Positions 27,657 to 36,549 of a stretch of 40,777 bases of DNA are shown in pieces; positions within the stretch are counted from its first letter, which is position 1, and each line of letters starts with the position of its first letter. Origin of the DNA: Sphingobacteriia bacterium (GTDB lineage: Bacteria > Bacteroidota > Bacteroidia > Chitinophagales > Chitinophagaceae); NCBI GenBank assembly GCA_947456855.1, contig CANGTR010000012.1, positions 1 through 40,777 of the forward strand, given 5' to 3'. Made by a program: the position numbers and the translations under genes. The notes under the pieces are model-generated. The model worked only from the letters and a program-made list of their open reading frames with translations, made no database searches and was not told the DNA's origin.

Positions 27657-28231
27657 TTAGCAAAGCTCATTTTATAATCAACTTTAATTTTCCCTTTGCT
27701 AATATCATTTAATTTGCCTTGAAGCATTTTTTTTCTTAATGGCTTTAAATAATCAATAAAAAGTTTGCCTTCAATATGATCATACTCATGTAATATAACC
27801 CTAGCAGTAATGCCAGAAAATGTTTCTGTAAATTCATTAAAATGTTCATCCATATAATGTAGCGTTACCCTTTCGGCGCGCATGATATCTTCTCTAATTT
27901 TAGGAATACTCAAGCAACCTTCGTTGTATGCCCAATCGTCTCCATGGGTTTCGATTATTTCGGCATTAACAAAAACCTTTTTTATACCAGGTCCATCATT
28001 GTATACCCCTTTCTCTTCTGCTTCCAAATTTTCGAAGATCTGAACGCTGTCTACAACGAATAATCGAATATCTCTATTTACTTGAGGGGCTGCAAGGCCA
28101 ACCCCATTGCTTGAATACATGGTTTCCCACATATCAGCTAAAAATGCAGTCAAATTAGGATAAGAAGCATCTATTGGCTTACTTACTTTTCTTAGAACAG
28201 GCGCTCCATATGCTACAATGGGAAGAATCAT
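27653..28231 (-). CDS. def: peptide deformylase
   Basis: A 192-residue metallohydrolase removing the formyl group from nascent proteins at the ribosome. The three family motifs are present: GVGLAAPQVN (motif 1), EGCLSIP (motif 2, metal-binding Cys) and HEYDHIEGKLFID (motif 3, HExxH). A 16-residue acidic insert, VQIFENLEAEEKGVYN, lies between motifs 1 and 2. I start at ATG 28231 (MILPIVAYG), matching the usual N-terminus, rather than the upstream 28267. A well-formed promoter precedes it. It overlaps the secreted-protein gene by 4 nt. Confidence 0.96.
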   Translation of the reverse strand: MILPIVAYGAPVLRKVSKPIDASYPNLTAFLADMWETMYSSNGVGLAAPQVNRDIRLFVVDSVQIFENLEAEEKGVYNDGPGIKKVFVNAEIIETHGDDWAYNEGCLSIPKIREDIMRAERVTLHYMDEHFNEFTETFSGITARVILHEYDHIEGKLFIDYLKPLRKKMLQGKLNDISKGKIKVDYKMSFAK

Positions 28232-28253
28232 TATACTGTAATTGGTTAAGCAA

Positions 28254-28284
28254 CAAAAGTAAACCAAAGCATGGCAAAAACAAA
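28254..28284 (-). promoter_or_regulatory. promoter for def
   Basis: On the minus strand TTTG (28281-28284), 19 bp, TACTTTTG (28254-28261) matches the Bacteroidota -33/-7 consensus in both boxes. It begins 6 bp after the ruvX stop and gives a leader of about 20 nt before the def ATG. Confidence 0.6.
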
Positions 28285-28290
28285 ATGAGG

Positions 28291-28704
28291 CTATCCGAGC
28301 TGCTGAAGGTACTCCTGAAGCATAATAGTAGCAGCTATTTGATCGATATTGCCTTTAACCCTACGATCCTTCTTTTTCATACCCATATCAATCATTGCCC
28401 GCACCGCCATTTTAGAAGTATATCTTTCATCTACCTTTTGAATGGGAATATTTGGAAAAGCTTTGGTTAAATTTTTGATCGCTGCGGCTACCAGGGGTGT
28501 TGCATGAGTGGCAGAATCGTCTAAACTAAGAGGCTCCCCGATCAATATTAATTCTACTTCTTCGGTTTTAAGATAATTCTCCAGAAATGGAATTAATTCT
28601 TTAGAAGCAATGGTTGTTAATGCTGTTGCAATTATTTTAAAAGGGTCTGTAACTGCCAACCCAGTTCTTTTTCCACCATAATCAATACAAATAATTCTTG
28701 CCAC
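28291..28704 (-). CDS. ruvX: Holliday junction resolvase-like RuvX (YqgF)
   Basis: A 137-residue RNase H-fold protein of the YqgF family, implicated in Holliday-junction resolution and 16S rRNA 5' processing. The first acidic strand is ICIDYGGKRTGLAVTDP (Asp8), the second block is ILIGEPLSLD, then VDERYTSKMA, and the last acidic site is NIDQIAATIMLQ. Length is normal. It lies between ubiA-like and def genes, 10 bp after the former, so it is likely transcribed with it. Confidence 0.93.
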   Translation of the reverse strand: MARIICIDYGGKRTGLAVTDPFKIIATALTTIASKELIPFLENYLKTEEVELILIGEPLSLDDSATHATPLVAAAIKNLTKAFPNIPIQKVDERYTSKMAVRAMIDMGMKKKDRRVKGNIDQIAATIMLQEYLQQLG

Positions 28705-28714
28705 ATTAATTAGT

Positions 28715-29605
28715 TTACCAACCGTATTGTAAGAATACAGCGATGATTACAATAATACCAAATACTACACTTGCAATTCCATTGGCCGTCATAAAAGCGA
28801 TATTTACTTTACTCAAATCATTGGGCTTAACCAATTGATGTTGGTAAATCAACATGCCTATAAAAATCAAAACGCCAATCCAATAAATCCAATGAAAGCC
28901 TCCAATTAATCCTGCTATAATAATACAAATACTACTAAGCAAATGCAAAAGCTCCGAAATTCTTAACCCAGTTGCTTTTCCAAATGTACTTGGAATGGAG
29001 TACAAATTTTCGGATTGATCAAAGTCTACATCTTGCATCGCATAAATAATATCAAATCCGCTTACCCAAAAAATAACTGTTAAAGAAAACAATATAGGCA
29101 ACCAATTAAAATAGCCAGTTACTGCTAAAAAAGCTCCAATTGGCGCTAATGATAAGCCAACCCCTAAGACTATATGACATAAGGCTGTGAACCTTTTTGT
29201 AAAACTATAAAATAGAATAACAAATAATGCCACTGGAGAAAGATAAAAGCAAATTGAATTGATAAAATAAGTTGCAGTAATAAACATCAAACAATTAACA
29301 ATCACAAAAAGCAAAGCATTCTCCGCCGATAAAATCCCTGCCGGTATTTCTCTTATTGCTGTTCTAGGATTCTTGGCATCAAAATGACGATCGAGGTATC
29401 GATTGAATGCCATGGCAGCGCTTCTTGCAGTTACCATACAAATAATTACCAATAAAAATTTCTTCCCAAGTATTGAACTCCACAATGCATCCATTGAACC
29501 ATTCTCCATTGGAACTGCAATGAAAAATCCAATCAAAGCAAATGGCAAAGCAAAAATGGTATGCGAAAATTTAATGAGGCTTAAGTAGTTTCTAATATTA
29601 GGCAA
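28715..29605 (-). CDS. ubiA: UbiA-family polyprenyltransferase
   Basis: A 296-residue membrane protein with 8-9 helices. It prenylates an aromatic ring in quinone synthesis. Two Asp-rich motifs carry Mg-diphosphate binding: AFNRYLDRHFDAKNP and MQDVDFDQSENLYSIP. It is annotated by habit as 4-hydroxybenzoate octaprenyltransferase. Bacteroidota make menaquinone, so a menaquinone role (MqnP of the futalosine route) is likely if that pathway is present; which pathway is used cannot be decided here. The start is the TTG at 29605 (MPNIRNYLSLIKF): no in-frame ATG is present upstream before a stop. Confidence 0.85.
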   Translation of the reverse strand: MPNIRNYLSLIKFSHTIFALPFALIGFFIAVPMENGSMDALWSSILGKKFLLVIICMVTARSAAMAFNRYLDRHFDAKNPRTAIREIPAGILSAENALLFVIVNCLMFITATYFINSICFYLSPVALFVILFYSFTKRFTALCHIVLGVGLSLAPIGAFLAVTGYFNWLPILFSLTVIFWVSGFDIIYAMQDVDFDQSENLYSIPSTFGKATGLRISELLHLLSSICIIIAGLIGGFHWIYWIGVLIFIGMLIYQHQLVKPNDLSKVNIAFMTANGIASVVFGIIVIIAVFLQYGW

Positions 29606-29638
29606 AGAAAAAATTTTAACTATGAAAAAAGAAATGAA

Positions 29639-30169
29639 TTATTGATGAATATTGTTTTCTATAAATTTCCACATAACTATGCCAGCAGCAACAGAAACAT
29701 TTAAAGAATGCTTAGCACCTAATTGAGGAATTTCGATACATGCATCACAAAGGGCTAAAACATCATTTGAAACCCCCTCCACTTCATTACCAAGTACAAA
29801 TGCAGATTTATTGTTCTTAAAATCACCGTTTTCTAAAGAAATACTCCCTTCGGCTTGTTCAACTGCATAAATACAATAACCTGCCTGTTTTAATTGTTGA
29901 ATTGCTTCAATGGTATTGTTGAAATATTTCCACTCCACAGTTTCGGTTGCACCAAGGGCAGTTTTATTGATATCTCTATGTGGTGGCTGGGGAGTAAATC
30001 CACATAAATAGATCGATTCAATCAAAAAAGCATCTGCTGTTCTAAAAATACTCCCAACATTGTGCATACTTCTGATATTGTCTAAAACTACAATAAGCGG
30101 GGTTTTTCCTGCTTGCTTAAAGTCGTCTACCGATTTTCTACCCAATTCATCCATGTTCCACTTTCGCAT
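29639..30169 (-). CDS. TrmH/SpoU-family RNA 2'-O-methyltransferase
   Basis: A 176-residue SPOUT methyltransferase, expected to methylate a ribose in tRNA or rRNA with S-adenosylmethionine. The family motifs are LDNIRSMHNVGSIFRTADAF (motif 1), then ALVFG-type SAFVLGNEVEGVS (motif 2), and IEIPQLGAKHSLNVSVAAGIVMW (motif 3, the knot). There is no N-terminal substrate-binding domain, so it is a minimal form. The specific RNA target is not deducible. The start ATG at 30169 is only 4 bases after a perfect TACCTTTG box; a second ATG lies at 30154 (MDELGRKS). Confidence 0.88.
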   Translation of the reverse strand: MRKWNMDELGRKSVDDFKQAGKTPLIVVLDNIRSMHNVGSIFRTADAFLIESIYLCGFTPQPPHRDINKTALGATETVEWKYFNNTIEAIQQLKQAGYCIYAVEQAEGSISLENGDFKNNKSAFVLGNEVEGVSNDVLALCDACIEIPQLGAKHSLNVSVAAGIVMWKFIENNIHQ

Positions 30170-30173
30170 GATA

Positions 30174-30181
30174 CAAAGGTA
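30174..30181 (-). promoter_or_regulatory. -7 box TACCTTTG directly before the methyltransferase gene
   Basis: On the minus strand TACCTTTG (exact TAnnTTTG) is followed by TATC and then the ATG at 30169. A transcript from this box would have almost no leader. No -33 TTTG at 19-20 bp is present. Confidence 0.5.
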
Positions 30182-30260
30182 AATCCATCCGATTAAATAA
30201 TCTTTTTCAATTTATTGCACAAATGAACTAATTTATGCCCTATCATTTAAACAAAATACC

Positions 30261-31850
30261 ATGCTAAAAATTTCCCGTTATTTAATTGCAATGGCCATTG
30301 CGAGTCCATTTTTTTCCCTCTCTCAGGAAGAAAAAATAGACCTTAATATGATTCAAAAAATTAGAAAAGAGGGTTTAGAAAATTCCAAAGTGATGGAAAT
30401 TGCCTTCAATTTAACCGACAAAGCTGGCCATCGACTCACCAATTCACCTGGTTATTTTAGGGCAGCAAATTACGCCAAGGAAACCATGTTGGGATGGGGC
30501 TTACAAAAGGCAGCCATTGAACCTTGGGGAGAATTTGGAAAAGGTTGGGATTTAGAAAAATGCTATTTAGCCATTACTGCCCCCTATTATAAACCCCTAT
30601 TGGCTTATCCAAAAACATGGACAAGCGGAACCAAGGGATTGAAATCGGCAGAAATTATTGTTATATCTGCAAAAGACACAACTGACCTAGAAAAATATAG
30701 AGGGCAACTAAAAGGGAAATTAATTATGATGGACCAATCGGTTGTTTATAATCATACATTCAAACCAGATGCATTTAGGTATACAGAGGAAGAGCTCGCA
30801 AAAATGGCATCGGCTCAAATGGCACCAGCAAGACCTGTTGATACTGCTCAACAAAGAAGACAAATGCAACAGTTTGCGCAACAAAGAGGCGGTGGAGCAC
30901 AAAGGATTGGTGTATTGCTGAAAGAAATGGCCAAAGCAGAAGGTGCAGTAGGAATGATTAGTTCAGGTGGAATAAGAAGCCATGATGGAACCATTTTTGC
31001 TCAAGGAGGCGGGGCATATAAAGGCACTGACCCAGAAAACATATTGGATATGGTGCTAGGCATAGAAGATTTTAATACCCTTTTACGTTTAGCAAAATCA
31101 GGAACAACAGTAAAATTAGATACTGAAGTAAAAACAAAATTTTATTCGAAGGATTTACAAGGATATAATGTAATCGCAGAAATCCCTGGTACAGATCCAC
31201 TTTTAAAAGATGAAGTAGTAATGATTGGAGCACACTTGGATTCTTGGCAAACCGGAACAGGTGCTACAGACAATGCTTCTGGATCTTCGGTAATGATGGA
31301 AGTAATGCGCATTTTGAAAACTTTAGGGGTAGAAACCAAAAGAACCATTCGGATTGGCTTATGGAGTGGCGAGGAACAAGGTTTACTAGGTTCTAGAGGT
31401 TATGTGAAAAATACTTTTGCAGACCCTGCAACCATGCAAACTACAGCTGCACATGAAAAGTTTTCTGGTTACTTTAATATTGATAATGGTACTGGCAAAA
31501 TAAGGGGTATTTATTTACAAGGAAATGAAGCTTGTAGGAATATCTTTAGCCAATGGCTAGCTCCGTTTAAAGATCTTGGTGCTACAACAGTAACCATAAG
31601 CAATACAGGCGGTACAGATCATCAATCTTTTGATGGGGTTGGATTACCGGGCTTTCAATTTATTCAAGATCCAATTGAATATGATACAAGAACTCACCAT
31701 AGCAATATGGATGTATACGACCACTTGATTGAAGCAGACTTAAAACAAATGGCTACCATTGTAGCCTCTTTTGTATACAATGCTGCTCAAAGGGACGCAA
31801 AGCTACCAAGAAAAGAAATGCCCAAACCAAGAGTTGTTACACCTAGATAG
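30261..31850 (+). CDS. secreted M28-family metallopeptidase
   Basis: A 529-residue zinc aminopeptidase or carboxypeptidase Q-like enzyme. The signal peptide is MLKISRYLIAMAIASPFFSLSQ. A PA-type insert lies in the middle (about 115-260). The catalytic domain carries the metal ligands: His and Asp in MIGAHLDSWQTGTGATDNASG, the EE pair in LWSGEEQGLLGSRGY, and the last His in HHSNMDVYDHL. FNIDNGTGKIRGIY includes the Asp ligand. Such enzymes trim peptides outside the cytoplasm. An Ala/Gln-rich stretch (QQRRQMQQFAQQRGGGAQR, about 194-214) is a low-complexity linker. It is divergent from the methyltransferase and stands before mutS. Confidence 0.9.
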   Translation: MLKISRYLIAMAIASPFFSLSQEEKIDLNMIQKIRKEGLENSKVMEIAFNLTDKAGHRLTNSPGYFRAANYAKETMLGWGLQKAAIEPWGEFGKGWDLEKCYLAITAPYYKPLLAYPKTWTSGTKGLKSAEIIVISAKDTTDLEKYRGQLKGKLIMMDQSVVYNHTFKPDAFRYTEEELAKMASAQMAPARPVDTAQQRRQMQQFAQQRGGGAQRIGVLLKEMAKAEGAVGMISSGGIRSHDGTIFAQGGGAYKGTDPENILDMVLGIEDFNTLLRLAKSGTTVKLDTEVKTKFYSKDLQGYNVIAEIPGTDPLLKDEVVMIGAHLDSWQTGTGATDNASGSSVMMEVMRILKTLGVETKRTIRIGLWSGEEQGLLGSRGYVKNTFADPATMQTTAAHEKFSGYFNIDNGTGKIRGIYLQGNEACRNIFSQWLAPFKDLGATTVTISNTGGTDHQSFDGVGLPGFQFIQDPIEYDTRTHHSNMDVYDHLIEADLKQMATIVASFVYNAAQRDAKLPRKEMPKPRVVTPR

Positions 31851-31915
31851 ACCGATAAAAAGGAGATACTTTTCCACAATAAGCAAGGGGTAAAGCTACG
31901 GTTCATAGGCATCCT

Positions 31916-31923
31916 TATATTTG
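31916..31923 (+). promoter_or_regulatory. -7 box TATATTTG before mutS
   Basis: TATATTTG fits TAnnTTTG and is followed by TTGCCC and the mutS ATG at 31930, only 6 bases later. No -33 TTTG at the normal spacing. Its use would give a leaderless or nearly leaderless mRNA. Confidence 0.4.
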
Positions 31924-31929
31924 TTGCCC

Positions 31930-34539
31930 ATGGCTAAAACAGGCAACGATACACCATTGATGCAACAGCATCGGGCAATTAAACAAAAATATCCCGATGC
32001 TGTTCTTTTATTTAGGGTAGGTGATTTTTATGAAACCTTTGGAGAAGATGCCATTATTGCCTCAAGGGTATTAGGCATTACATTAACAAAAAGAAACAAT
32101 GGAGCTGCCGCTTCCAGTGAATTAGCTGGCTTTCCGCATCATTCGGTTGACACTTATTTACACAAATTGGTAAAAGCAGGTTACAGAGTAGCCATATGCG
32201 ACCAATTAGAAGACCCCAAAACAGTAAAAGGAATTGTAAAAAGAGGTGTTACCGAAATGGTTACACCAGGAGTTGCCACCAACGATAAATTGCTAGAATA
32301 CAAAACCAATAATTTTTTAGCAGCCATTCATTATGGCGAAACAGAAACGGGCATAGCTTTATTGGATATTTCTACAGGTGAATTTTTTGTAGCCCAAGGA
32401 AATCAAGAATACATCGACAAGCTACTACAGAGCTTGCAACCTGCAGAGATTATTTTTCAAAAAAGCTTTCAAAAACAATTCAAAGAAACCTATGGTACTA
32501 AGTTTTACACGTATACCATGGAATCTTGGATTTTTGATGAAGCTTTTGCCACTGAAAGCTTATTAAAACATTTCCAAACGCATTCGTTAAAAGGTTTTGG
32601 CATAGAAGGTCTTTCCGCATCCATTATTGCTGCTGGTGCTATTTTATACTATTTAAAAGAAACGGAACACCCCAACCTTCAACATATAACAGGCATTCAA
32701 CGGATCATAAGAAATGATTTTTTATGGATGGATCGTTTTACAATTCGCAATCTAGAACTTTTACCAAATGGGCTAGAACAACATACTAGTTTATTGCAAG
32801 TTTTAGATCAAACAATTAGCCCAATGGGTGCAAGATTGTTTAAAAGGTGGATGATATTTCCTTTAAACGATATTGGAAAAATAAATGAACGATTAGATGC
32901 TGTTGAATATTTATTGTTGCAATTAGCGCTTCAAGCCGAATTATCTCAATCAATAAAAATTTGTGGCGATGTAGAAAGATTGGTTAGTAAGATTCCTTTA
33001 AAAAAAATAAACCCTAGAGAAGTAATGCATTTGGCAAAGGGTTTAGAACAAAGTAGCCAAATTAAAAAAGCCTTATCCCATTGTAACAACCCCTATTTGT
33101 TGCATTTGGCTAATTTATTGAATGAATGCAAGGAGATTGTAGAAAATATTAAAGCTACCATTATCGAAACACCTCCTGTAATGACCAATAAAGGAGGAAT
33201 TATTCAACAAGGCGTTAATGATGAGTTGGATCAATTAAGAAAAATTGCATCGGGCGGAAAAGAATACTTGATTGAAATTCAACAAAGAGAAGCAGAAAGA
33301 ACCGGAATCAGTTCGCTCAAAATAAGTTTCAACAACGTTTTTGGATATTATTTAGAAGTAACCAATTCGCATAAAAATAAAGTACCATCAGACTGGATAA
33401 GAAAGCAAACACTTTCCAATGCAGAAAGATATATTACTCCTGAATTAAAAGAATATGAAGAAAAAATAATTGGTGCCGAAGATAAAATATTAGGCATAGA
33501 ACTAGCATTGTACAATCAATTGTTATTGCAGTTACAAGATTATATTGCGCCTATACAAACAAACGGCAATTTATTAGCAACCATAGACTGCTTAATATGC
33601 TATGCAAGCAATGCCAAGAAATTCAACTATAGAAAACCTTTATTACATGATGGCTTGAAGTTATCTATTCAAGATGGACGTCATCCAGTAATTGAACAAA
33701 ATTTACAGGCTGATGAATTATATGTAGCCAACGATATAGAACTAGATCCCGAAAGCCAACAATTAATAATTCTCACAGGCCCCAATATGAGCGGAAAAAG
33801 CGCAGTGCTCCGACAAACAGCACTGATTACTTTAATGGCCCATATGGGAAGTTTTGTTCCGGCTAGTTCCGCTAATATTCCGCTAACAGATAAAATTTTT
33901 ACACGAGTTGGCGCTTCAGATAATTTAAGTGGTGGCGAATCAACATTCATGGTTGAAATGAATGAAACAGCAAGTATTATCAACAATATGTCTGCTAGAA
34001 GTTTAATTCTATTAGACGAAATTGGTAGAGGTACAGCTACTTATGATGGAATCTCCATTGCATGGAGTATGATTGAATTTATTCATAATAGCCCTTATGC
34101 ACCAAAAACACTTTTTGCAACCCATTATCATGAACTCAATGAATTAGAAGATAGATTACCAAGAGTCAAAAATTTTCACATCACACACAAAGAAGTAGGC
34201 AACAAAATTATCTTTTTACGCAAAATGGCATCTGGCGGAAGCACTCATAGCTTTGGTATACAAGTTGCAAAAATGGCAGGTATGCCAAATAGTTTGATTG
34301 ATAGAGCTAATTCTATTTTAAAACAACTAGAAAAACAGCATGTAAAAGAAGAAGGAAAAGATTCAATAACGGATGTAGTTAAACAATCAAATACACCACA
34401 AGTTCAATTATCAATATTCGACGCCCATTCAGCAACATTTAATGATATTAGAACAATGCTTATATCCATTGACATCAATCAATTAACACCTGTTGAAGCT
34501 TTGATGAAATTGAATGAAGTAAAAAGTTTATTAAAGTAA
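31930..34539 (+). CDS. mutS: DNA mismatch repair protein MutS
   Basis: An 869-residue MutS. It recognises base mismatches and starts repair. The mismatch-binding motif FRVGDFYETF (Phe-x-Glu) lies near residue 36. Connector, lever and clamp domains follow. The ATPase has Walker A GPNMSGKSA, the GGESTFMVEMNETA block, Walker B LILLDEIGRGTATYDG, and the FATHYHEL motif. A QLSIF sequence at residues 826-830 matches the beta-clamp-binding consensus (QLSLF type). The C-terminal tail has the helix usual for dimer/tetramer formation. The ATG at 31930 (MAKTGND) is chosen over an upstream TTG. No mutL is near. It converges on the LYS1-like gene with a 19-bp gap and no terminator stem. Confidence 0.97.
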   Translation: MAKTGNDTPLMQQHRAIKQKYPDAVLLFRVGDFYETFGEDAIIASRVLGITLTKRNNGAAASSELAGFPHHSVDTYLHKLVKAGYRVAICDQLEDPKTVKGIVKRGVTEMVTPGVATNDKLLEYKTNNFLAAIHYGETETGIALLDISTGEFFVAQGNQEYIDKLLQSLQPAEIIFQKSFQKQFKETYGTKFYTYTMESWIFDEAFATESLLKHFQTHSLKGFGIEGLSASIIAAGAILYYLKETEHPNLQHITGIQRIIRNDFLWMDRFTIRNLELLPNGLEQHTSLLQVLDQTISPMGARLFKRWMIFPLNDIGKINERLDAVEYLLLQLALQAELSQSIKICGDVERLVSKIPLKKINPREVMHLAKGLEQSSQIKKALSHCNNPYLLHLANLLNECKEIVENIKATIIETPPVMTNKGGIIQQGVNDELDQLRKIASGGKEYLIEIQQREAERTGISSLKISFNNVFGYYLEVTNSHKNKVPSDWIRKQTLSNAERYITPELKEYEEKIIGAEDKILGIELALYNQLLLQLQDYIAPIQTNGNLLATIDCLICYASNAKKFNYRKPLLHDGLKLSIQDGRHPVIEQNLQADELYVANDIELDPESQQLIILTGPNMSGKSAVLRQTALITLMAHMGSFVPASSANIPLTDKIFTRVGASDNLSGGESTFMVEMNETASIINNMSARSLILLDEIGRGTATYDGISIAWSMIEFIHNSPYAPKTLFATHYHELNELEDRLPRVKNFHITHKEVGNKIIFLRKMASGGSTHSFGIQVAKMAGMPNSLIDRANSILKQLEKQHVKEEGKDSITDVVKQSNTPQVQLSIFDAHSATFNDIRTMLISIDINQLTPVEALMKLNEVKSLLK

Positions 34540-34558
34540 TTTTATTTTCAATTCTCTT

Positions 34559-35758
34559 TTAGCATTTTGCATATTCACTCAAGTATTGGAAATTTGGAGT
34601 AAGCTTTCCGTTTTCTAAAATAGTTGCGTTATCGATTAAACTAGACCCACCTTGTCTGATATCGTTTAAAATATATTTAATAAGCTGTTCACCGAAATAC
34701 CTGCTAGCATCCCTAGGCAATTCATTGGGCAAATTACCAACAGCCATTATATCAACTCCATTTTTACTATATGGCGCAATCTTTTCACCAGTAGCTTTAT
34801 CGATGCCATAAATTGGATTTTCAATTGTACTATCTCCCAAATTACAAGGCACGCTTCCATTTTTATCATCTGTGATATCGGCAATTGTAGTAATCTTGAA
34901 GTCATCACTTAAAAATTCTTGCATTGTAAATAAACGAGGCATTTCATTTGCCCAATAAATACCATTCATTAAAATATCTGTATGTGCAATGTATTGATTG
35001 AATAAACATTCATATTCCTCCGGATGCAAATGAAAATGATCTCTGGAATATTTACCGGTTAACTTGTGTTTGTATAAATCAGCTCCTTTGAGTTGAACAT
35101 ATACAGGGTATTCATATGCTCGGTTGATAAAATCTTCTGGCTCTACTTCCTGCGCATCCATCAAATTCATGATTTCAACAATGCCATGAGCCACCCTCCC
35201 ACTGCCTGTAACAGCAATTTTAATTGGGGGCAATTTCAGACCAAAATAAGTATGTATCAGCTCTCTATAATCTCTGATCTTATGCACCCTTTCTAAATTA
35301 AATGCACCAGTTCTGTTGCCGTAAGCCATGATACCGTTATGGGCTCCAACAATACCTGCAAAAAAACCAAACCCGATGATTCTTTGCCCATCATTATGTT
35401 CAAGACATTCATAATCAATTAACGTGATATTTTTCTTGACCATAGCATGCATCAATGGCTGGTTAATTGCTTGCATTTTCTTAGTATGAGAAAAAAATAA
35501 ATATTTTTTATCGGCAATCAGTTGATTAATGGGCACTTCTTTTATCCCAAGCAATAGATTGCATTGGCTTAAATCATCTGAAACTTTCAATCCAGCTTGA
35601 AGATATTCTGCATCAGTATAAGATCTATTTATTGATGGTTGAACAATGATGGATATATCTTTAAAGTTTTTAATCAGCCATTTGCATTGGGCAGGTGTTA
35701 ATGCAACCCGGTTATCTGCAGGAACTTTACCCTCTTTAATCAATCCTATTACAAGCAT
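34559..35758 (-). CDS. LYS1-like NAD(P)-dependent dehydrogenase (AlaDH/PNT domains)
   Basis: A 399-residue protein of the alanine dehydrogenase/transhydrogenase N-terminal superfamily. VIGLIKEGKVPADNRVALTPAQ is the typical N-terminal block, and IAVTGSGRVAHGIVEIM is a GxGxxxxG nucleotide-binding turn. The overall layout is like eukaryotic saccharopine dehydrogenase (NAD, lysine-forming, LYS1), which joins lysine and 2-oxoglutarate chemistry; such homologues in Bacteroidota are common and not tied to a proven lysine route. Saccharopine-specific residues cannot be verified here. The start at 35758 (MLVIGLIKEGK) is better than 35785. It is divergent from hscB. Confidence 0.75.
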   Translation of the reverse strand: MLVIGLIKEGKVPADNRVALTPAQCKWLIKNFKDISIIVQPSINRSYTDAEYLQAGLKVSDDLSQCNLLLGIKEVPINQLIADKKYLFFSHTKKMQAINQPLMHAMVKKNITLIDYECLEHNDGQRIIGFGFFAGIVGAHNGIMAYGNRTGAFNLERVHKIRDYRELIHTYFGLKLPPIKIAVTGSGRVAHGIVEIMNLMDAQEVEPEDFINRAYEYPVYVQLKGADLYKHKLTGKYSRDHFHLHPEEYECLFNQYIAHTDILMNGIYWANEMPRLFTMQEFLSDDFKITTIADITDDKNGSVPCNLGDSTIENPIYGIDKATGEKIAPYSKNGVDIMAVGNLPNELPRDASRYFGEQLIKYILNDIRQGGSSLIDNATILENGKLTPNFQYLSEYAKC

Positions 35759-35842
35759 CTTAATAATTTGACGCAAAATAATCAATACTTGATAATTTCT
35801 GAGATTGCATCAGCAAAAAACAATGAATTTGATTTTAAAATT

Positions 35843-35850
35843 TAAATTTG
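35843..35850 (+). promoter_or_regulatory. -7-type box before hscB
   Basis: TAAATTTG fits TAnnTTTG and lies 26 bp before the hscB ATG at 35877. No -33 TTTG at the standard spacing; a TTTG at 35828-35831 is too close (11 bp). Confidence 0.35.
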
Positions 35851-35876
35851 ATTAATGAATGATTATTTTTACAATC

Positions 35877-36389
35877 ATGAATCATTTTGAGCTATATAAA
35901 ATTCCAATAAGTTTTTTACCAGATTTAACCTCAGTAAAAAAACAATTCTATGCATTAAGCCGAGCATATCATCCAGACTTTTTTGGAGGTGCATCAGCAT
36001 TTGAAAAAGAGGAAGCATTGGCTATTTCAGCACAAATAAACAGCGCTTTTAAAATTTTCCAAGACAAAGATGCAACAATGAAGTACATACTGCAATTAAA
36101 GGGATTGCTAGAAGAAGAGGAAAAATACAACCTTCCCGCTCATTTTTTAATGGAAGTGATGGAACTGAATGAACATGTAATGGAACTTGATCATTCAGAT
36201 GAAACAGCTAAAAAACTAGTAGAAACAGCATTAAATCAATTTCAACATAACATTTATGAGCCTGTGGAGTCAATTATTACAAATTATCAAGAAAGTACTG
36301 GTTCCGAAAAAGAACTGTTGCAAGTAAAAGATTATTACTTTAAAAAGAAATACCTCGACAGGATTGGGAATCAGCTATTAAGTTATTAG
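35877..36389 (+). CDS. hscB: Fe-S assembly co-chaperone HscB
   Basis: A 170-residue J-domain protein. It delivers the scaffold IscU/SufU-type cluster carrier to an Hsp70. The J domain is at residues 1-75 with the required HPD in SRAYHPDFFGG, preceded by KKQFYALSR. The C-terminal half is the three-helix HscB bundle (NLPAHFLMEVMELNE... VKDYYFKKKYLDRI), with the L/F-type positions expected for scaffold binding. No hscA, iscU or suf genes are near, so it works with partners encoded elsewhere. The start is ATG 35877 (MNHFELYKIPISF). Confidence 0.87.
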   Translation: MNHFELYKIPISFLPDLTSVKKQFYALSRAYHPDFFGGASAFEKEEALAISAQINSAFKIFQDKDATMKYILQLKGLLEEEEKYNLPAHFLMEVMELNEHVMELDHSDETAKKLVETALNQFQHNIYEPVESIITNYQESTGSEKELLQVKDYYFKKKYLDRIGNQLLSY

Positions 36390-36422
36390 GTTATTGGTTG
36401 AATTGAATCAGGCTTATAATTA

Positions 36423-36454
36423 TTTGGCTATTTTGGAATGTTGAACTAATATTG
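36423..36454 (+). promoter_or_regulatory. promoter candidate for tRNA-Leu
   Basis: TTTG (36423-36426), 20 bp, TAATATTG (36447-36454; one mismatch to TAnnTTTG) ends 11 bp before the tRNA. Spacing is right for a Bacteroidota promoter. Confidence 0.4.
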
Positions 36455-36465
36455 CAACCCAACAA

Positions 36466-36549
36466 GCCCAGATGGCGGAATTGGTAGACGCGCTAGACTC
36501 AAAATCTGGTTATCGCAAGGTAGTGCAGGTTCGATTCCTGTTCTGGGCA
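36466..36549 (+). tRNA. tRNA-Leu (anticodon CAA)
   Basis: An 84-nt type II tRNA. The acceptor stem GCCCAGA pairs with TCTGGGC perfectly, with discriminator A at 36549. The D arm is TGGCGGAATTGGTAGACGCG. The anticodon stem CTAGA/TCTGG encloses the loop CTCAAAA, so the anticodon is CAA, reading UUG. A long variable arm (TTATCGCAAGGTA) marks it as class II, and the T arm is GCAGGTTCGATTCCTGT. CCA is not encoded. The reading of its sequence as proteins on either strand is a known artefact. Confidence 0.97.
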
